Shown: piece after piece, positions 9,273-17,754 of the stretch
How the letters are laid out: each line of letters starts with the position of its first letter
Numbering within the stretch: the first letter of the stretch is position 1
Assembly: GCF_003072125.1 (NCBI RefSeq)
Contig: NZ_QCYH01000006.1
Location: 124,001 to 188,000, forward strand
DNA length: 64,000 nucleotides
Direction of reading: 5' to 3'
Source: Pelagivirga sediminicola
GTDB taxonomy: Bacteria; Pseudomonadota; Alphaproteobacteria; Rhodobacterales; Rhodobacteraceae
Notes under the pieces: model-generated
The model's database searches: none
What the model was told of the DNA's origin: nothing
The model's input: the letters and a program-made list of their open reading frames with translations, nothing else
Position numbers and translations under genes: made by a program

Positions 9273-10083
9273 TGCTGCCACCATCTATCATGTGTAGGCC
9301 CGGCCCCAGATGTGCGGCGCCGTCAATCTGGATCAGCTGGCCGGTCATCAGCGCGCCCGCCGGGCTGGCCAGAAAGGCGGTCAGCTCTGCGACCTCCTCA
9401 ACGCTGGTGGTGCGGCCCATGGGGGTGGCCGCGACAAGGCTGTCCAGCATCTGGCGCGCGGCCTCGTCCGACAGGCCGGCGGTCACCACGGTGCCGGGGC
9501 CAAGGCAATTCAGACGGATGCCATCCCCGGCCCATTCCAGCGCCAATGTGCGGGTCAGTCCCAGCACCCCGGCGCGCGCGGCGACGGAATGAGCCAGCCC
9601 CATCGACCCGCGGTCGATACCCGAAAGCGAGATGTTGACGACCGCGCCCTGCGCCGCCTTGAGATAGGGATAGGCGGACTTTGTCGCGGAAAAGACGGCG
9701 CTCAGGTTCAGGTCCAGCACGGAATCCCAACCCTTGCGGCTGATCTTGGTTGCGGGCGCAAAGAACTGGCCGCCGGCATTGTTTACCAGCAGGTTGATGC
9801 CGTGCCGGTCCCCGGAGCGGGCCATCGCGGCGTCCAGCGCCTCGGTATCGCGCACATTCAGCGCCTCGAAATCAAAGCTGCCGGGCATATCGGCGGCCAG
9901 ATCGGCGGTTTCCTTCAGCGCGTCTTCGCGGCGGCCAAAGCCGGTTACGGCCATTCCAAGTGCGCACAGGCGCAGGGCAATGGCGCGGCCAATACCGCTG
10001 CCTGCGCCGCTGACAACGGCGCCCTGTCCGTTGAAAATATCGTCGCGAAGAACCGGCTGCGGTGTGAAATCAGAAACGCTCAT
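9265..10083 (-). CDS. SDR oxidoreductase of the enoyl-/2,4-dienoyl-CoA reductase type
   Basis: A 272-residue short-chain dehydrogenase. It has the cofactor motif GAGSGIG near residues 26-32, and LLVNNAGG in the middle. The place of the usual Tyr-x3-Lys is read as LAHSVAARAGVLGLTRTLAL, with His and Arg in place of Tyr and Lys. That pattern, followed by EWAGDGIRLNCLGPGTV, is what peroxisomal trans-2-enoyl-CoA reductases and 2,4-dienoyl-CoA reductases show. I infer reduction of a double bond in an acyl-CoA rather than alcohol oxidation. ATG at 10083 overlaps the stop of the upstream CoA-transferase (ATGA). The upstream in-frame extension is antisense-like and was dropped. Confidence 0.82.
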   Translation of the reverse strand: MSVSDFTPQPVLRDDIFNGQGAVVSGAGSGIGRAIALRLCALGMAVTGFGRREDALKETADLAADMPGSFDFEALNVRDTEALDAAMARSGDRHGINLLVNNAGGQFFAPATKISRKGWDSVLDLNLSAVFSATKSAYPYLKAAQGAVVNISLSGIDRGSMGLAHSVAARAGVLGLTRTLALEWAGDGIRLNCLGPGTVVTAGLSDEAARQMLDSLVAATPMGRTTSVEEVAELTAFLASPAGALMTGQLIQIDGAAHLGPGLHMIDGGSNE

Positions 10084-11189
10084 GAGGGTGATCCTTTGCT
10101 GGAATTGCGGGGGGCGCCGCCAAGTGGTGGCGCAGGCGTGCGGGCAATGCGCGCGCCGTCGAAAAGGGCGGGGAAGCTGGGGACATGCTCGCCCGTTGGT
10201 AAGGCTTCGGCGCCGCCGCCGGGGCGCATCGCCCGAATGCGCGCGATACCATCTGCTGGCTGGCGCACGGCGCCCGCGGGAATGCCGCATGGGCCAAGCT
10301 GTGCCAGCACATGCTCGACACTGTGCTGACGGGTCCAGCTTTCGATCATCTCGTCAAAGGCATCAGCGCGGGCCAGCCGCTCGTCTTTTGGGGCGTCCTC
10401 GCCGCCGACGATGGGGCGTAGCCGCGCCCAATAGACATCCAGCCCGCCGTAGATATAAACATGCCCGTCCGCGCAGGCATAGACGCCTGAGGGCGCGGAC
10501 GCGCGATCGCGGTTGCCCGATGGCTGGCCGATCTGCGCGCCCTCCATCACCAGGATTGCAGCCGGACCCAGCAGCATGGCCGAGGCCACCTCCATCATCG
10601 TCATGTCAATGACTGTGCCTGTCGTCGCCGGGTCCAGCAGCGCCATGGCCGTGGCGTATGAGGCATAGAGCCCCGAGTAGAAATCCACCGGCCAGCTGGA
10701 GGACACGCGCGGCGTGCCGTCCAGATTGCCGTTCATCCAGGCAAATCCGCTTTCGCATTGCGCGATCGTGTCCATGCAGGTGCGATCGTCCTGTTGGCCA
10801 AATCCGGAAATCAAGGTGATGACCAGATGTGGGTGACGCGCGCGCAGGCTGTCGGCGTCCAGACCCAGCTTGCGCAGGGTGCCGGGTGCAAGGTTGCACA
10901 AAAGCGCATCGGCATCCGCCAGCAACGCCTCCATTTGCGCGCGCCCCTCGTCGGTGCTCATATCGACGACAAGGCTGGTCTTGCCGGTGTTGAAGCACCT
11001 GAAATAAGCGCTGCCAAACTCCGTTCCCGGCAATTCGCGCGATCCGTCGCCGCGCGCAGGCTCCAGCTTGATCACTTCGGCGCCGAAATCCGCCAGAAGC
11101 TGACCTGCGGTCGGGCCTGCGATGAACTGCGTGAATTCGATCACGCGGCGTCCTGTCAGGGGCTTGGGCGTGGGGCTGGGCGTGCTCAT
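10080..11189 (-). CDS. Class III CoA-transferase (CaiB/BaiF family)
   Basis: A 369-residue paralogue of the CoA-transferase at 8106. The N-terminus GRRVIEFTQFIAGPTAGQLL and ADFGAEVIKLEP are family hallmarks, and the likely catalytic Asp is in SSWPVDFYSGLYASYATAMA near residue 169. The C-terminal part is shorter and proline-rich. It overlaps the SDR downstream and starts 3 bases after the stop of the CoA ligase, deep inside the minus operon. Two transferases in one operon suggest that CoA moves between two pathway acids, or that one of them has a second activity such as epimerisation, as in the racemase branch of the family. Substrate unknown. Confidence 0.9.
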   Translation of the reverse strand: MSTPSPTPKPLTGRRVIEFTQFIAGPTAGQLLADFGAEVIKLEPARGDGSRELPGTEFGSAYFRCFNTGKTSLVVDMSTDEGRAQMEALLADADALLCNLAPGTLRKLGLDADSLRARHPHLVITLISGFGQQDDRTCMDTIAQCESGFAWMNGNLDGTPRVSSSWPVDFYSGLYASYATAMALLDPATTGTVIDMTMMEVASAMLLGPAAILVMEGAQIGQPSGNRDRASAPSGVYACADGHVYIYGGLDVYWARLRPIVGGEDAPKDERLARADAFDEMIESWTRQHSVEHVLAQLGPCGIPAGAVRQPADGIARIRAMRPGGGAEALPTGEHVPSFPALFDGARIARTPAPPLGGAPRNSSKGSPS

Positions 11190-11191
11190 GG

Positions 11192-12529
11192 CTACTCCTT
11201 CACGACGCGGGTTGCCTTGTGGACGGTGCGGGGCAGGGTGCCGGCATCCAGCACTTCGACATCGAAGCTGACATTCAGTTGCGCGCGCAGCGCTGCTTTC
11301 AGCGTCTCGCCCAAGCCCGTGTCGGCTGCATCCTCGCGCTCGACCCGCAGGGTGATGCGGCGCAGCATGCCGGTGTTGGGGTCTTTCATGCTGTCATTGA
11401 CGACCAGAACATATTCGTTGGTGGTGCCGGGATGGGCGCGCACGACATCCTCGACCGCGCTGGGAAACAGGTTCACCCCCCGTACGATCAGCATATCGTC
11501 GCCGCGCCCATGCACGCCGCCGACCAGCCGGGCATGCGTGCGCCCGTCGGGGGCGGGCGTGCTGTCGCGCACCACGATGTCGCCGGTCCACCAGCGCACC
11601 AGCGGACAGGCTTCCTTGTCCAGATGGGTCAGGACCAGCACGCCGGGGGTGCCGTCGGGCACAGGCTCGTCCGTCTTGGCGTCCAGAATTTCGACATGGA
11701 TGAAATCTTCGGCCAGTGTCGGGCCGGTCTGGGCAGCGGTGTCCCAGCCAATGGGCTGGCATTCCAGCGCGCCGTAGCAGTCGAACATCTTGGCGCCCCA
11801 TTGCCGCTCGATCTTTTCGCGGGTGCCGGGGATGCTGGCGCCCGGCTCGCCGCCGACGCAGACCATCTCGACGCTGGAGTCGGCCAGATCAATGCCGCGG
11901 GCGATGGCCGCCTCTGCGATATGGGCCATGAACGAGGGCGTGCCGATGACGCAGCGAGGCTTGTATTGCAGGATGGTGTCAATCTGGCGCTGCGTGTCGA
12001 CCGATCCGCCGGGGATGACCAGGGCACCCAGTTTTTGCGCCGCCATCGTCGCGCCAAGGCCGCCGACAAACCACGAATAGCCGAACATGCAGTGAAACAC
12101 ATCCGTCTTGCGCAAGCCCTGCGCATACAGGTACCGCGCATAAAGGTCAGCCCAACGATCCGCGTCATAAGCGCTCCACAGCACAGGGGCGGGTGCGGCG
12201 GTGGTGCCGGATGAAAAATGCACGCGCACCGCGTCTGCCACATCGACCGCGCGGAACGTGCCAAACGGCGGATCCTGGGCCAGACCGGCAACGTAATCTT
12301 TCTTGCGCGTCAGCGGCAAGCGGCGCAGATCATCAAGCGATGTAAAGCTGGCGGGATCGAAACCGCATTCGGCAAACACCTTGCTATAATGCGCGCTGGT
12401 CCGGCCCACGCGCACCAGCTGCGCCTTCATCTGCTCGGTTTGATAGGCGGTAATCTGGTCGCGTGACCACAGCTCGCGCGCGTCCCAGACAGTGTCAGAA
12501 TAGGGGAATTCAGCCTGATTTTGGCTCAT
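11192..12529 (-). CDS. Acyl/aryl-CoA ligase of the PaaK-like adenylate-forming family
   Basis: Activates a carboxylic acid to its CoA ester through an acyl-AMP. The 445-residue length is typical of phenylacetate-CoA ligases, shorter than fatty acyl-CoA synthetases. The P-loop reads VHFSSGTTAAPAPVLWS; then FDCYGALECQPIGWD, CPLVRWWTGDIVV, and the hinge GRGDDMLIVRGVNLFPSAVE. The C-terminal lysine segment is TLPRTVHKATRVV. In PaaK the P-loop has SSGTTGxP; here Gly is Ala (SSGTTAAP). The start at 12529 overlaps the TetR stop by 20 bases. It presumably performs the first intracellular step after uptake; the acid cannot be read from sequence. Confidence 0.88.
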   Translation of the reverse strand: MSQNQAEFPYSDTVWDARELWSRDQITAYQTEQMKAQLVRVGRTSAHYSKVFAECGFDPASFTSLDDLRRLPLTRKKDYVAGLAQDPPFGTFRAVDVADAVRVHFSSGTTAAPAPVLWSAYDADRWADLYARYLYAQGLRKTDVFHCMFGYSWFVGGLGATMAAQKLGALVIPGGSVDTQRQIDTILQYKPRCVIGTPSFMAHIAEAAIARGIDLADSSVEMVCVGGEPGASIPGTREKIERQWGAKMFDCYGALECQPIGWDTAAQTGPTLAEDFIHVEILDAKTDEPVPDGTPGVLVLTHLDKEACPLVRWWTGDIVVRDSTPAPDGRTHARLVGGVHGRGDDMLIVRGVNLFPSAVEDVVRAHPGTTNEYVLVVNDSMKDPNTGMLRRITLRVEREDAADTGLGETLKAALRAQLNVSFDVEVLDAGTLPRTVHKATRVVKE

Positions 12530-13166
12530 GGTCGGGTTCCTTCTGAATACCTTGCATGGCGAAGGAAACCAGTGTTTCCACGATCATGCGATTGCTTTGG
12601 GCGTCCTGTAATTTGCGCGGGCGATACCAGACCGTGACCCAGTTCAATGCGCCAAAGAACGGCTTGGTTAAAAGACGGGGGGGCATGTCGCTGAACACCC
12701 CCTCGCGGGCGCCCTGATCTATGACCTCGGCGAATATCTGTTCGTAGGTGTCGCGCAACTGATTGATTTCGCGCAGTTCATTGACATAGCGATAGCCGGA
12801 GGAGTGAAACAGATACCGCTCAAGCCCCTGCACCGACACTTTTTGTATCGGCAGATCTGCCAGCAGCATGCCCAGATGCGCCTCGGCCATGCCGCGCAGC
12901 TTGTCAGCGGGGCCAAGGGTGCTGCGTGCGATGGGTTCAACCTCGGCCATCAGGCGGGCCATCGCGGCGCGCTGGATGTCAAAGAAGATGTCGGCCTTGC
13001 TTTTGAAGTAGTAATAGACACGTCCCTTGGTCGCGCCCAGCCGTTCGGCGATGGCGTCGATTGACGTCAAGGCATAGCCGAGATCGGTGAACAGCTCGGC
13101 TGCCGCCTGAAGAATTTCTTCGCGGGCGGCTGTTGCGGCGTCGGTTGTGGGCTGGGCGCGGGACAT
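12510..13166 (-). CDS. TetR-family transcriptional regulator
   Basis: 218 residues. The N-terminal helix-turn-helix is typical: EILQAAAELFTDLGYALTSI, then AERLGATKGRVYYYFKSKAD (about residues 16-65). The C-terminal ligand domain has no diagnostic motif. It is embedded in the catabolic operon between the acyl-CoA dehydrogenase (19 bases upstream) and the CoA ligase (20-base overlap), so it is expressed with the genes it probably controls. By analogy with other TetR proteins in acyl-CoA clusters, an acyl-CoA inducer is likely. The inverted repeats at 19067 and 19281 in the divergent promoter region are candidate operators. Start ATG at 13166. Confidence 0.9.
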   Translation of the reverse strand: MSRAQPTTDAATAAREEILQAAAELFTDLGYALTSIDAIAERLGATKGRVYYYFKSKADIFFDIQRAAMARLMAEVEPIARSTLGPADKLRGMAEAHLGMLLADLPIQKVSVQGLERYLFHSSGYRYVNELREINQLRDTYEQIFAEVIDQGAREGVFSDMPPRLLTKPFFGALNWVTVWYRPRKLQDAQSNRMIVETLVSFAMQGIQKEPDHEPKSG

Positions 13167-13185
13167 GGATACTCTCCGGTTGTGG

Positions 13186-14361
13186 TCAGGCAGACGCCTC
13201 TTGCGCTGCCTTTTCCACGTCTTTACGCACCGCGCGCGCCAGAACAAGGCGCTGGATTTCGGATGTGCCCTCGTAAATCTCCAGAATCCGCTGGTCGCGG
13301 TACAGCCGCTCGGCCAGATTGGGCTTGCAATAGCCAAAGCCGCCCCAGACCTGCACCGCCACATCCGCCGCTTTGTGCGATACTTCGGAGGTATACAGCT
13401 TGGCCATCGCGCCAAGGTTCGACACATCCTCGCCGGCGTCATAGGCGCGCGCGGCCTCGTATAGCATCAGGCGCGCGGCTGAAATTTCGGTCGCCAGATC
13501 GGCCAGTTTGAAACCGATGCCCTGATTGTCGATGATCGGCCCGCCAAAGGCATGCCGCTCGACCGCGCGTTTGGCAGCGGTGCGATATGCCGCCAGTGCC
13601 AGCCCCAGTGACTGCGCCGACACCATGATGCGCCCCACGTTCAGCGTTTTCAGTGCCAGACGCAGCGCGCGGCCCTCTTCGCCGATCATGGCGTCATCCG
13701 GCACCCATGTATCCAGCTTGAGGTTTGACGTCTGCGTGCCGCGAATACCCATCTTGTCGTTCAGCTCGTCAATGCTGACGCCGTCCGCCTCCTTGTCGAC
13801 CATGAAGGCCGTGATGCCGCGCCCGCCCGCGTCCGGGTCTGTCTTGGCGAAGACGACGTAGTAGCGCGCGGCGCCGCCGTTGCCGATCCAGTATTTCTCG
13901 CCCTTGATGCGCCAACCCTCGCCCTCACGCTCCGCCGTGGCGGTGATGGCGGCGGCGTCCGACCCGGTCGAGCGTTCGGACAGCGCAAAGCTGGTGGCGG
14001 TGCCCTTGGCCATCTCGCCCAGATACTTGTGCTTTTGTTCCTCGCGCCCGCCCAGCAGGACGGGAAACGCGCCCAACTGGCAGGCGCACAGGATCGCGGC
14101 GGTGGAAGAGCAGGCGATCGCCACACGTTCAACGGCCGCGATTGTGGCCGTCAGTGGCGCGCCGCTGCCGCCGAATTCGGACGGAATGAACAGCCCGGCA
14201 AGGCCGGAGTTCACCAGCTCGTCAATGCTCTCCCACGGGTAGCGTTGATCGCGGTCCAGCTCTTCGGCCAGCGGTGCAAATTTCTCGTCGCTGAGGCGCG
14301 CGGCAATATCATGCCATTTTTGCGCTTCTTCGGTCAGCTTGGGGGTCCAGATCACAGTCAC
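13186..14361 (-). CDS. Acyl-CoA dehydrogenase
   Basis: An FAD enzyme introducing an alpha,beta double bond in an acyl-CoA, passing electrons to ETF. 391 residues. Visible are FALSERSTGSDAAAI (FAD/substrate loop), the KYWIGNGGAARYYVVFAKT strand, the RHAFGGPI loop, and the catalytic-base segment LEIYEGTSEIQRLVLAR near residue 368, where Glu is in its usual short/medium-chain position. It is separated from LivM by 15 bases and from TetR by 19 bases. It is the first enzyme gene after the importer genes, consistent with early oxidation of the imported and activated acid. Confidence 0.93.
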   Translation of the reverse strand: MTVIWTPKLTEEAQKWHDIAARLSDEKFAPLAEELDRDQRYPWESIDELVNSGLAGLFIPSEFGGSGAPLTATIAAVERVAIACSSTAAILCACQLGAFPVLLGGREEQKHKYLGEMAKGTATSFALSERSTGSDAAAITATAEREGEGWRIKGEKYWIGNGGAARYYVVFAKTDPDAGGRGITAFMVDKEADGVSIDELNDKMGIRGTQTSNLKLDTWVPDDAMIGEEGRALRLALKTLNVGRIMVSAQSLGLALAAYRTAAKRAVERHAFGGPIIDNQGIGFKLADLATEISAARLMLYEAARAYDAGEDVSNLGAMAKLYTSEVSHKAADVAVQVWGGFGYCKPNLAERLYRDQRILEIYEGTSEIQRLVLARAVRKDVEKAAQEASA

Positions 14362-14376
14362 CGGTGTGGCTCCTTT

Positions 14377-15336
14377 TTAGGTGTTTATGTTTTTGGCGCG
14401 GCGCTTGATCCAGCGCAGCATATCGAATGCGGGTCCGGCCAGACCGCGTGGCATGAAAGACAGGATGACAATCAGAACCGATCCCAGAATGATCCGGTCG
14501 ACATAGCCGCCGAAGGACAGGAATTTCTCTTGGCACAGGATCAGCGCCACCCCGATCAGCGGCGCCAACAGAATGCGGCGCCCGATCAGAACAACGGCGG
14601 TCAGCATCAGGATCAGGAAATACATGTCCACGACATCGGCGCTGATATAGGCGCGCTGGTAGGAATAGAGCCAGCCGGCAGCCGCTGTGATGGGCGCCGA
14701 GAACAGGAACACCTGAATGCGCACGCGGTGCGGGTCGATGCCCGACATTGTGGCAAGGCGCGGGTTCAAATGCACTGTCATCGCCTCCTGGCCCAGCCGT
14801 GAGCGGCGGAAACAGCGCACCAGATAGAGCGCGGCCACCAGCAGCAGCCACGCCACCGGCCACAATTCGCGGTCGGTCAGGGCGCTGTAGCCAAAGATAT
14901 TGAACACCGGAATGCCGGTAATGCCGTCTGAGCCGCCCAGAAACGCCCAGTTTGCGGCCAGTGTCATGCCGACGACCGTGACGGCGTAAGTCACCAGCGA
15001 GAAAACAAACTCCCGCATCCGCAACGTGACGATGCCGATACCCGCGGCAATGATCGCGGCCGCAGCGATGGCCAGCAGCAGCGTCGAAATGGGGTCAAAT
15101 CCCCAGCGCGACGATCCGATGGCGGATGCATAGGCGCCAGCGGCAAAGAACACCGGATGCGCCAGACTGACCTCGCCCAGATCGGACACGATGACATCAA
15201 GACCATAAGACATGACGGCAAAGATCGCGATCAGAACGAAGGCCGAATAAACCGCGCCCGACCCGCCGAGCAGAGCAGGTGCGATCAGCATCAGACCAAG
15301 GCCGATCAGCCATGAAAGGGGTGTCATCATCCGCAT
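14377..15336 (-). CDS. LIV-type ABC transporter permease (LivM family)
   Basis: Inner-membrane permease, about 319 residues with 8-10 hydrophobic segments. It carries the LivM-type signature YGLDVIVSDLGEVSLAHPVF, then FAAGAYASAI, near the N-terminus. C-terminal half: GGSDGITGIPVF and the cytoplasmic SRLGQEAMTVHLNPRLATMS loop (the EAA-like segment of this family). The tail RWIKRRAKNINT is basic. The start at ATG 15336 lies one base after the LivH stop. The family imports branched-chain amino acids but also many carboxylates and amides; in this operon the cargo is likely the acid degraded by the neighbouring CoA enzymes. Confidence 0.88.
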   Translation of the reverse strand: MRMMTPLSWLIGLGLMLIAPALLGGSGAVYSAFVLIAIFAVMSYGLDVIVSDLGEVSLAHPVFFAAGAYASAIGSSRWGFDPISTLLLAIAAAAIIAAGIGIVTLRMREFVFSLVTYAVTVVGMTLAANWAFLGGSDGITGIPVFNIFGYSALTDRELWPVAWLLLVAALYLVRCFRRSRLGQEAMTVHLNPRLATMSGIDPHRVRIQVFLFSAPITAAAGWLYSYQRAYISADVVDMYFLILMLTAVVLIGRRILLAPLIGVALILCQEKFLSFGGYVDRIILGSVLIVILSFMPRGLAGPAFDMLRWIKRRAKNINT

Positions 15337-15337
15337 A

Positions 15338-16204
15338 TCAATGTGCCCCCGGACGCGAGGCAAGGCCGCCGGGACGCACCACCAGCACGACGATCAAAAA
15401 GACGAACATCGCCGCCGTCGAATACGCCGCCGAGACGTAGGCGCCGAAGAATGCGGCAAACAGACCCAGCGCGATACCGGCAACATAGCTGCCGGTGATA
15501 CTGCCAATGCCGCCCAGCACGACCACGACAAAGGTGATGATGACCTGATCGAACCCCATTGAGGTCAGGATCGGCGTGCGCGGCGCAATCAGCGCGGCGG
15601 CGATGGCAACGGCAGCGCCCTCGAAGGCGAAAACACCCAGATAAATCTTTCGAATGTCGATACCGGCCAGCAGCGCCAGCTTGGGGTCTTCGGCAACCAT
15701 CCGCACCAGACGGCCAACGCGCGTTTTCTCAACCACATATTTCAGCAGTGCAAAGAACAAGATCGCGACAATGATGATGGCAATATCCTGCCAGGTGATC
15801 CAGATATCGCCAATATAGATGTCGCGGACCGACAGCGGCGTGTCCAGTATCTGCCCGGTCGAGCCAAAGAAAAGCGCGGCGACCCCTTCCAGCACATGAC
15901 CAAAACCCAATGTCACGATCATCACCGATACCAGATCCTGCCGGATGGTCAGCTGTAGCATGGTGCGCTGCATCAGATACCCGACGCCGATGCCCACCGC
16001 CATGGCAATGGGTATGGCGACCAGATAGGGCAGGCCAAAGCGCGACATGACAAACCATGTCACGAAGGCGCCCAGCATATACATCTGCCCGTGGCCAAAG
16101 TTGACCAATCGGGCCACGCCCAGAAGAACGGTCCAGCCGATGGCGATCAGCGCATAGGAGTGGCCGAGCACCAGACCATTGATTAACTGTTGGGTAAAAT
16201 TCAT
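15338..16204 (-). CDS. LIV-type ABC transporter permease (LivH family)
   Basis: 288 residues, strongly hydrophobic. The N-terminal block INGLVLGHSYALIAIGWTVL and VNFGHGQMYMLGAF is the LivH hallmark. The coupling segment GRLVRMVAEDPKLALLAGID is in the middle, and VVVVLGGIGSITGSYVAGIA is near the C-terminus. Its ATG overlaps the stop of the ATPase gene upstream (ATGA), and its stop lies one base before LivM. It pairs with LivM to form the translocation pore. Confidence 0.9.
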   Translation of the reverse strand: MNFTQQLINGLVLGHSYALIAIGWTVLLGVARLVNFGHGQMYMLGAFVTWFVMSRFGLPYLVAIPIAMAVGIGVGYLMQRTMLQLTIRQDLVSVMIVTLGFGHVLEGVAALFFGSTGQILDTPLSVRDIYIGDIWITWQDIAIIIVAILFFALLKYVVEKTRVGRLVRMVAEDPKLALLAGIDIRKIYLGVFAFEGAAVAIAAALIAPRTPILTSMGFDQVIITFVVVVLGGIGSITGSYVAGIALGLFAAFFGAYVSAAYSTAAMFVFLIVVLVVRPGGLASRPGAH

Positions 16205-16947
16205 GTGTCCGCTCCCAGATATGCGTCTGCGACGCGGGGATCTGCCTTCATTTCGTCCACCGGGCCTTCGGCCAGAATTTGGCCCCGCTCCAGCAGGATC
16301 AGGCGGTCAACGGTTCGGATTGCGGCCTTGACGTTCTGTTCGACCAGAAGGACCGTCAGCCCCTCATCCACCAACGTGCGCACCGTTTTCAGCACGACTG
16401 TCACCAGCAGGGGCGCAAGTCCGATTGACGGCTCGTCCAGCATCAGCACACGGGGCGCCAGCCGCAGCGCGCGGGCGATACCCACCATCTGCCGCTCGCC
16501 GCCGGACAGCTGCCCGCCCAGATGATTGCGACGCTCGGCGAGGTTGGGGAAAAGATCGTAAATTTCGTCCGTGGTGTAGATCCGCCGACCGCCTGCCTGA
16601 CGCGCACTGGCTGCATGAGCCAGATTTTCCGAAACGGTCATGGTGGCAAAGACCAGATCGTTCTCGGGGATCAGCAGCAACCCACGGCGCACCCGCTCGG
16701 GCGTGGTCAGGGCGCTGATGGACTGACCGTCCAGCAGAACATCGCCCGTCACCTTGGGCGCGCCGCGCGACCAGCCCATCATAGCATTGGCAAAAGTCGA
16801 TTTGCCCGCACCGTTGGCGCCGACGATCCCGGCCAGTTCGCCCTCGGCCAGCTGAAAATTCTCTACCGAAAGGGCGCGATTTCCGGCATAGACAACCGAC
16901 AGGTCGCGCGCCTCCAGAACGGGGGTGGCGGGGGCTGGCGCGCTCAT
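16201..16947 (-). CDS. LIV-type ABC transporter ATP-binding protein (LivF family)
   Basis: 248 residues. Walker A is GANGAGKST near residues 37-45, the ABC signature is LSGGERQMVGIARAL, and Walker B is VLMLDEPSIGLAPLL, with the switch region VLLVEQN. The SIGLAP wording and short length place it with LivF rather than LivG. Start ATG at 16947 overlaps the LivG stop (ATGA). One of two ATPases driving this importer. Confidence 0.92.
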   Translation of the reverse strand: MSAPAPATPVLEARDLSVVYAGNRALSVENFQLAEGELAGIVGANGAGKSTFANAMMGWSRGAPKVTGDVLLDGQSISALTTPERVRRGLLLIPENDLVFATMTVSENLAHAASARQAGGRRIYTTDEIYDLFPNLAERRNHLGGQLSGGERQMVGIARALRLAPRVLMLDEPSIGLAPLLVTVVLKTVRTLVDEGLTVLLVEQNVKAAIRTVDRLILLERGQILAEGPVDEMKADPRVADAYLGADT

Positions 16948-17729
16948 TCGTCGCGCCCCAGATAGGCTTCCAGAACGTCGGGGTCGTGGCGAATTTCGCT
17001 CGGCGTGCCATAGGCGAGCCGTCTGCCGCGATCCAGCACGACGATGCGGTCAGTTATCTGCATGACAAGGTCCATGTGATGTTCGATGACAACGATAGCC
17101 ATTCCGCCGGCGCGCAGCGCCAGCAGGCGATCGCACAGCTCGCGCATGTCCTCGCCGCCCAGCCCGGCGGCCGGCTCGTCCAGCAGCAGGATGCGCGCGC
17201 CGGTGCCGTTGGCCAGCGCAATCGACAGCATGCGCTGCGTTCCATAAGGAATTTCGCCCGGCAGTCGGTGATGAAATTCGGGCGGTATACCCATGTTCTT
17301 CAGCGCCGCCTCGGCGACTTGGCGGGTATGGACGGCCCTGCGATGCTCGGACAGGGGGCGCAAAATTGTGCCCAGCAGGCTGGTGCCGTGCTGGGGCTGA
17401 ATGACAGCGATCATGTTCTCCAGCACCGTAAGATGCGTGAAAAAGGCGTTTTGCTGAAACGCGCGGCGCAGGCCAAGCGCAGCCAGCCTGCTGGCCGGCA
17501 TGGTGGACACGTCGCGCCCGTCGATTTCCACCTTGCCGGTGCGCTGCACCATGTTGGTCGCGGCGTTGTAGCAGGTGCTTTTGCCTGCACCATTGGGACC
17601 GATGATGCCCAGAATTTCGCCAGGGTTCACTTCCCAGCTGACATCATCCAGCGCCACCAGCGCGCCAAAGGCCACGCGTAGGCCCTCGACCCGTAGGGTG
17701 CCGCCATCTGTCTGGAACATGGTGTTCAT
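16944..17729 (-). CDS. LIV-type ABC transporter ATP-binding protein (LivG family)
   Basis: 261 residues. Walker A GPNGAGKST, Walker B ILLLDEPAAGLGGED, and switch IVVIEHHMDLVMQITDRIVV are clear. The signature region is LPGEIPYGTQRMLSIALA; the usual LSxGQQR is altered to IPYGTQR, a form seen in a LivG subgroup. The characteristic LivG segment LGLRRAFQQNAFF (gamma-phosphate Q-loop) is present. It lies 25 bases after the binding-protein gene and overlaps LivF. Confidence 0.92.
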   Translation of the reverse strand: MNTMFQTDGGTLRVEGLRVAFGALVALDDVSWEVNPGEILGIIGPNGAGKSTCYNAATNMVQRTGKVEIDGRDVSTMPASRLAALGLRRAFQQNAFFTHLTVLENMIAVIQPQHGTSLLGTILRPLSEHRRAVHTRQVAEAALKNMGIPPEFHHRLPGEIPYGTQRMLSIALANGTGARILLLDEPAAGLGGEDMRELCDRLLALRAGGMAIVVIEHHMDLVMQITDRIVVLDRGRRLAYGTPSEIRHDPDVLEAYLGRDE

Positions 17730-17754
17730 CGGTCCCGCTCGCTCCGGTTTGCGA

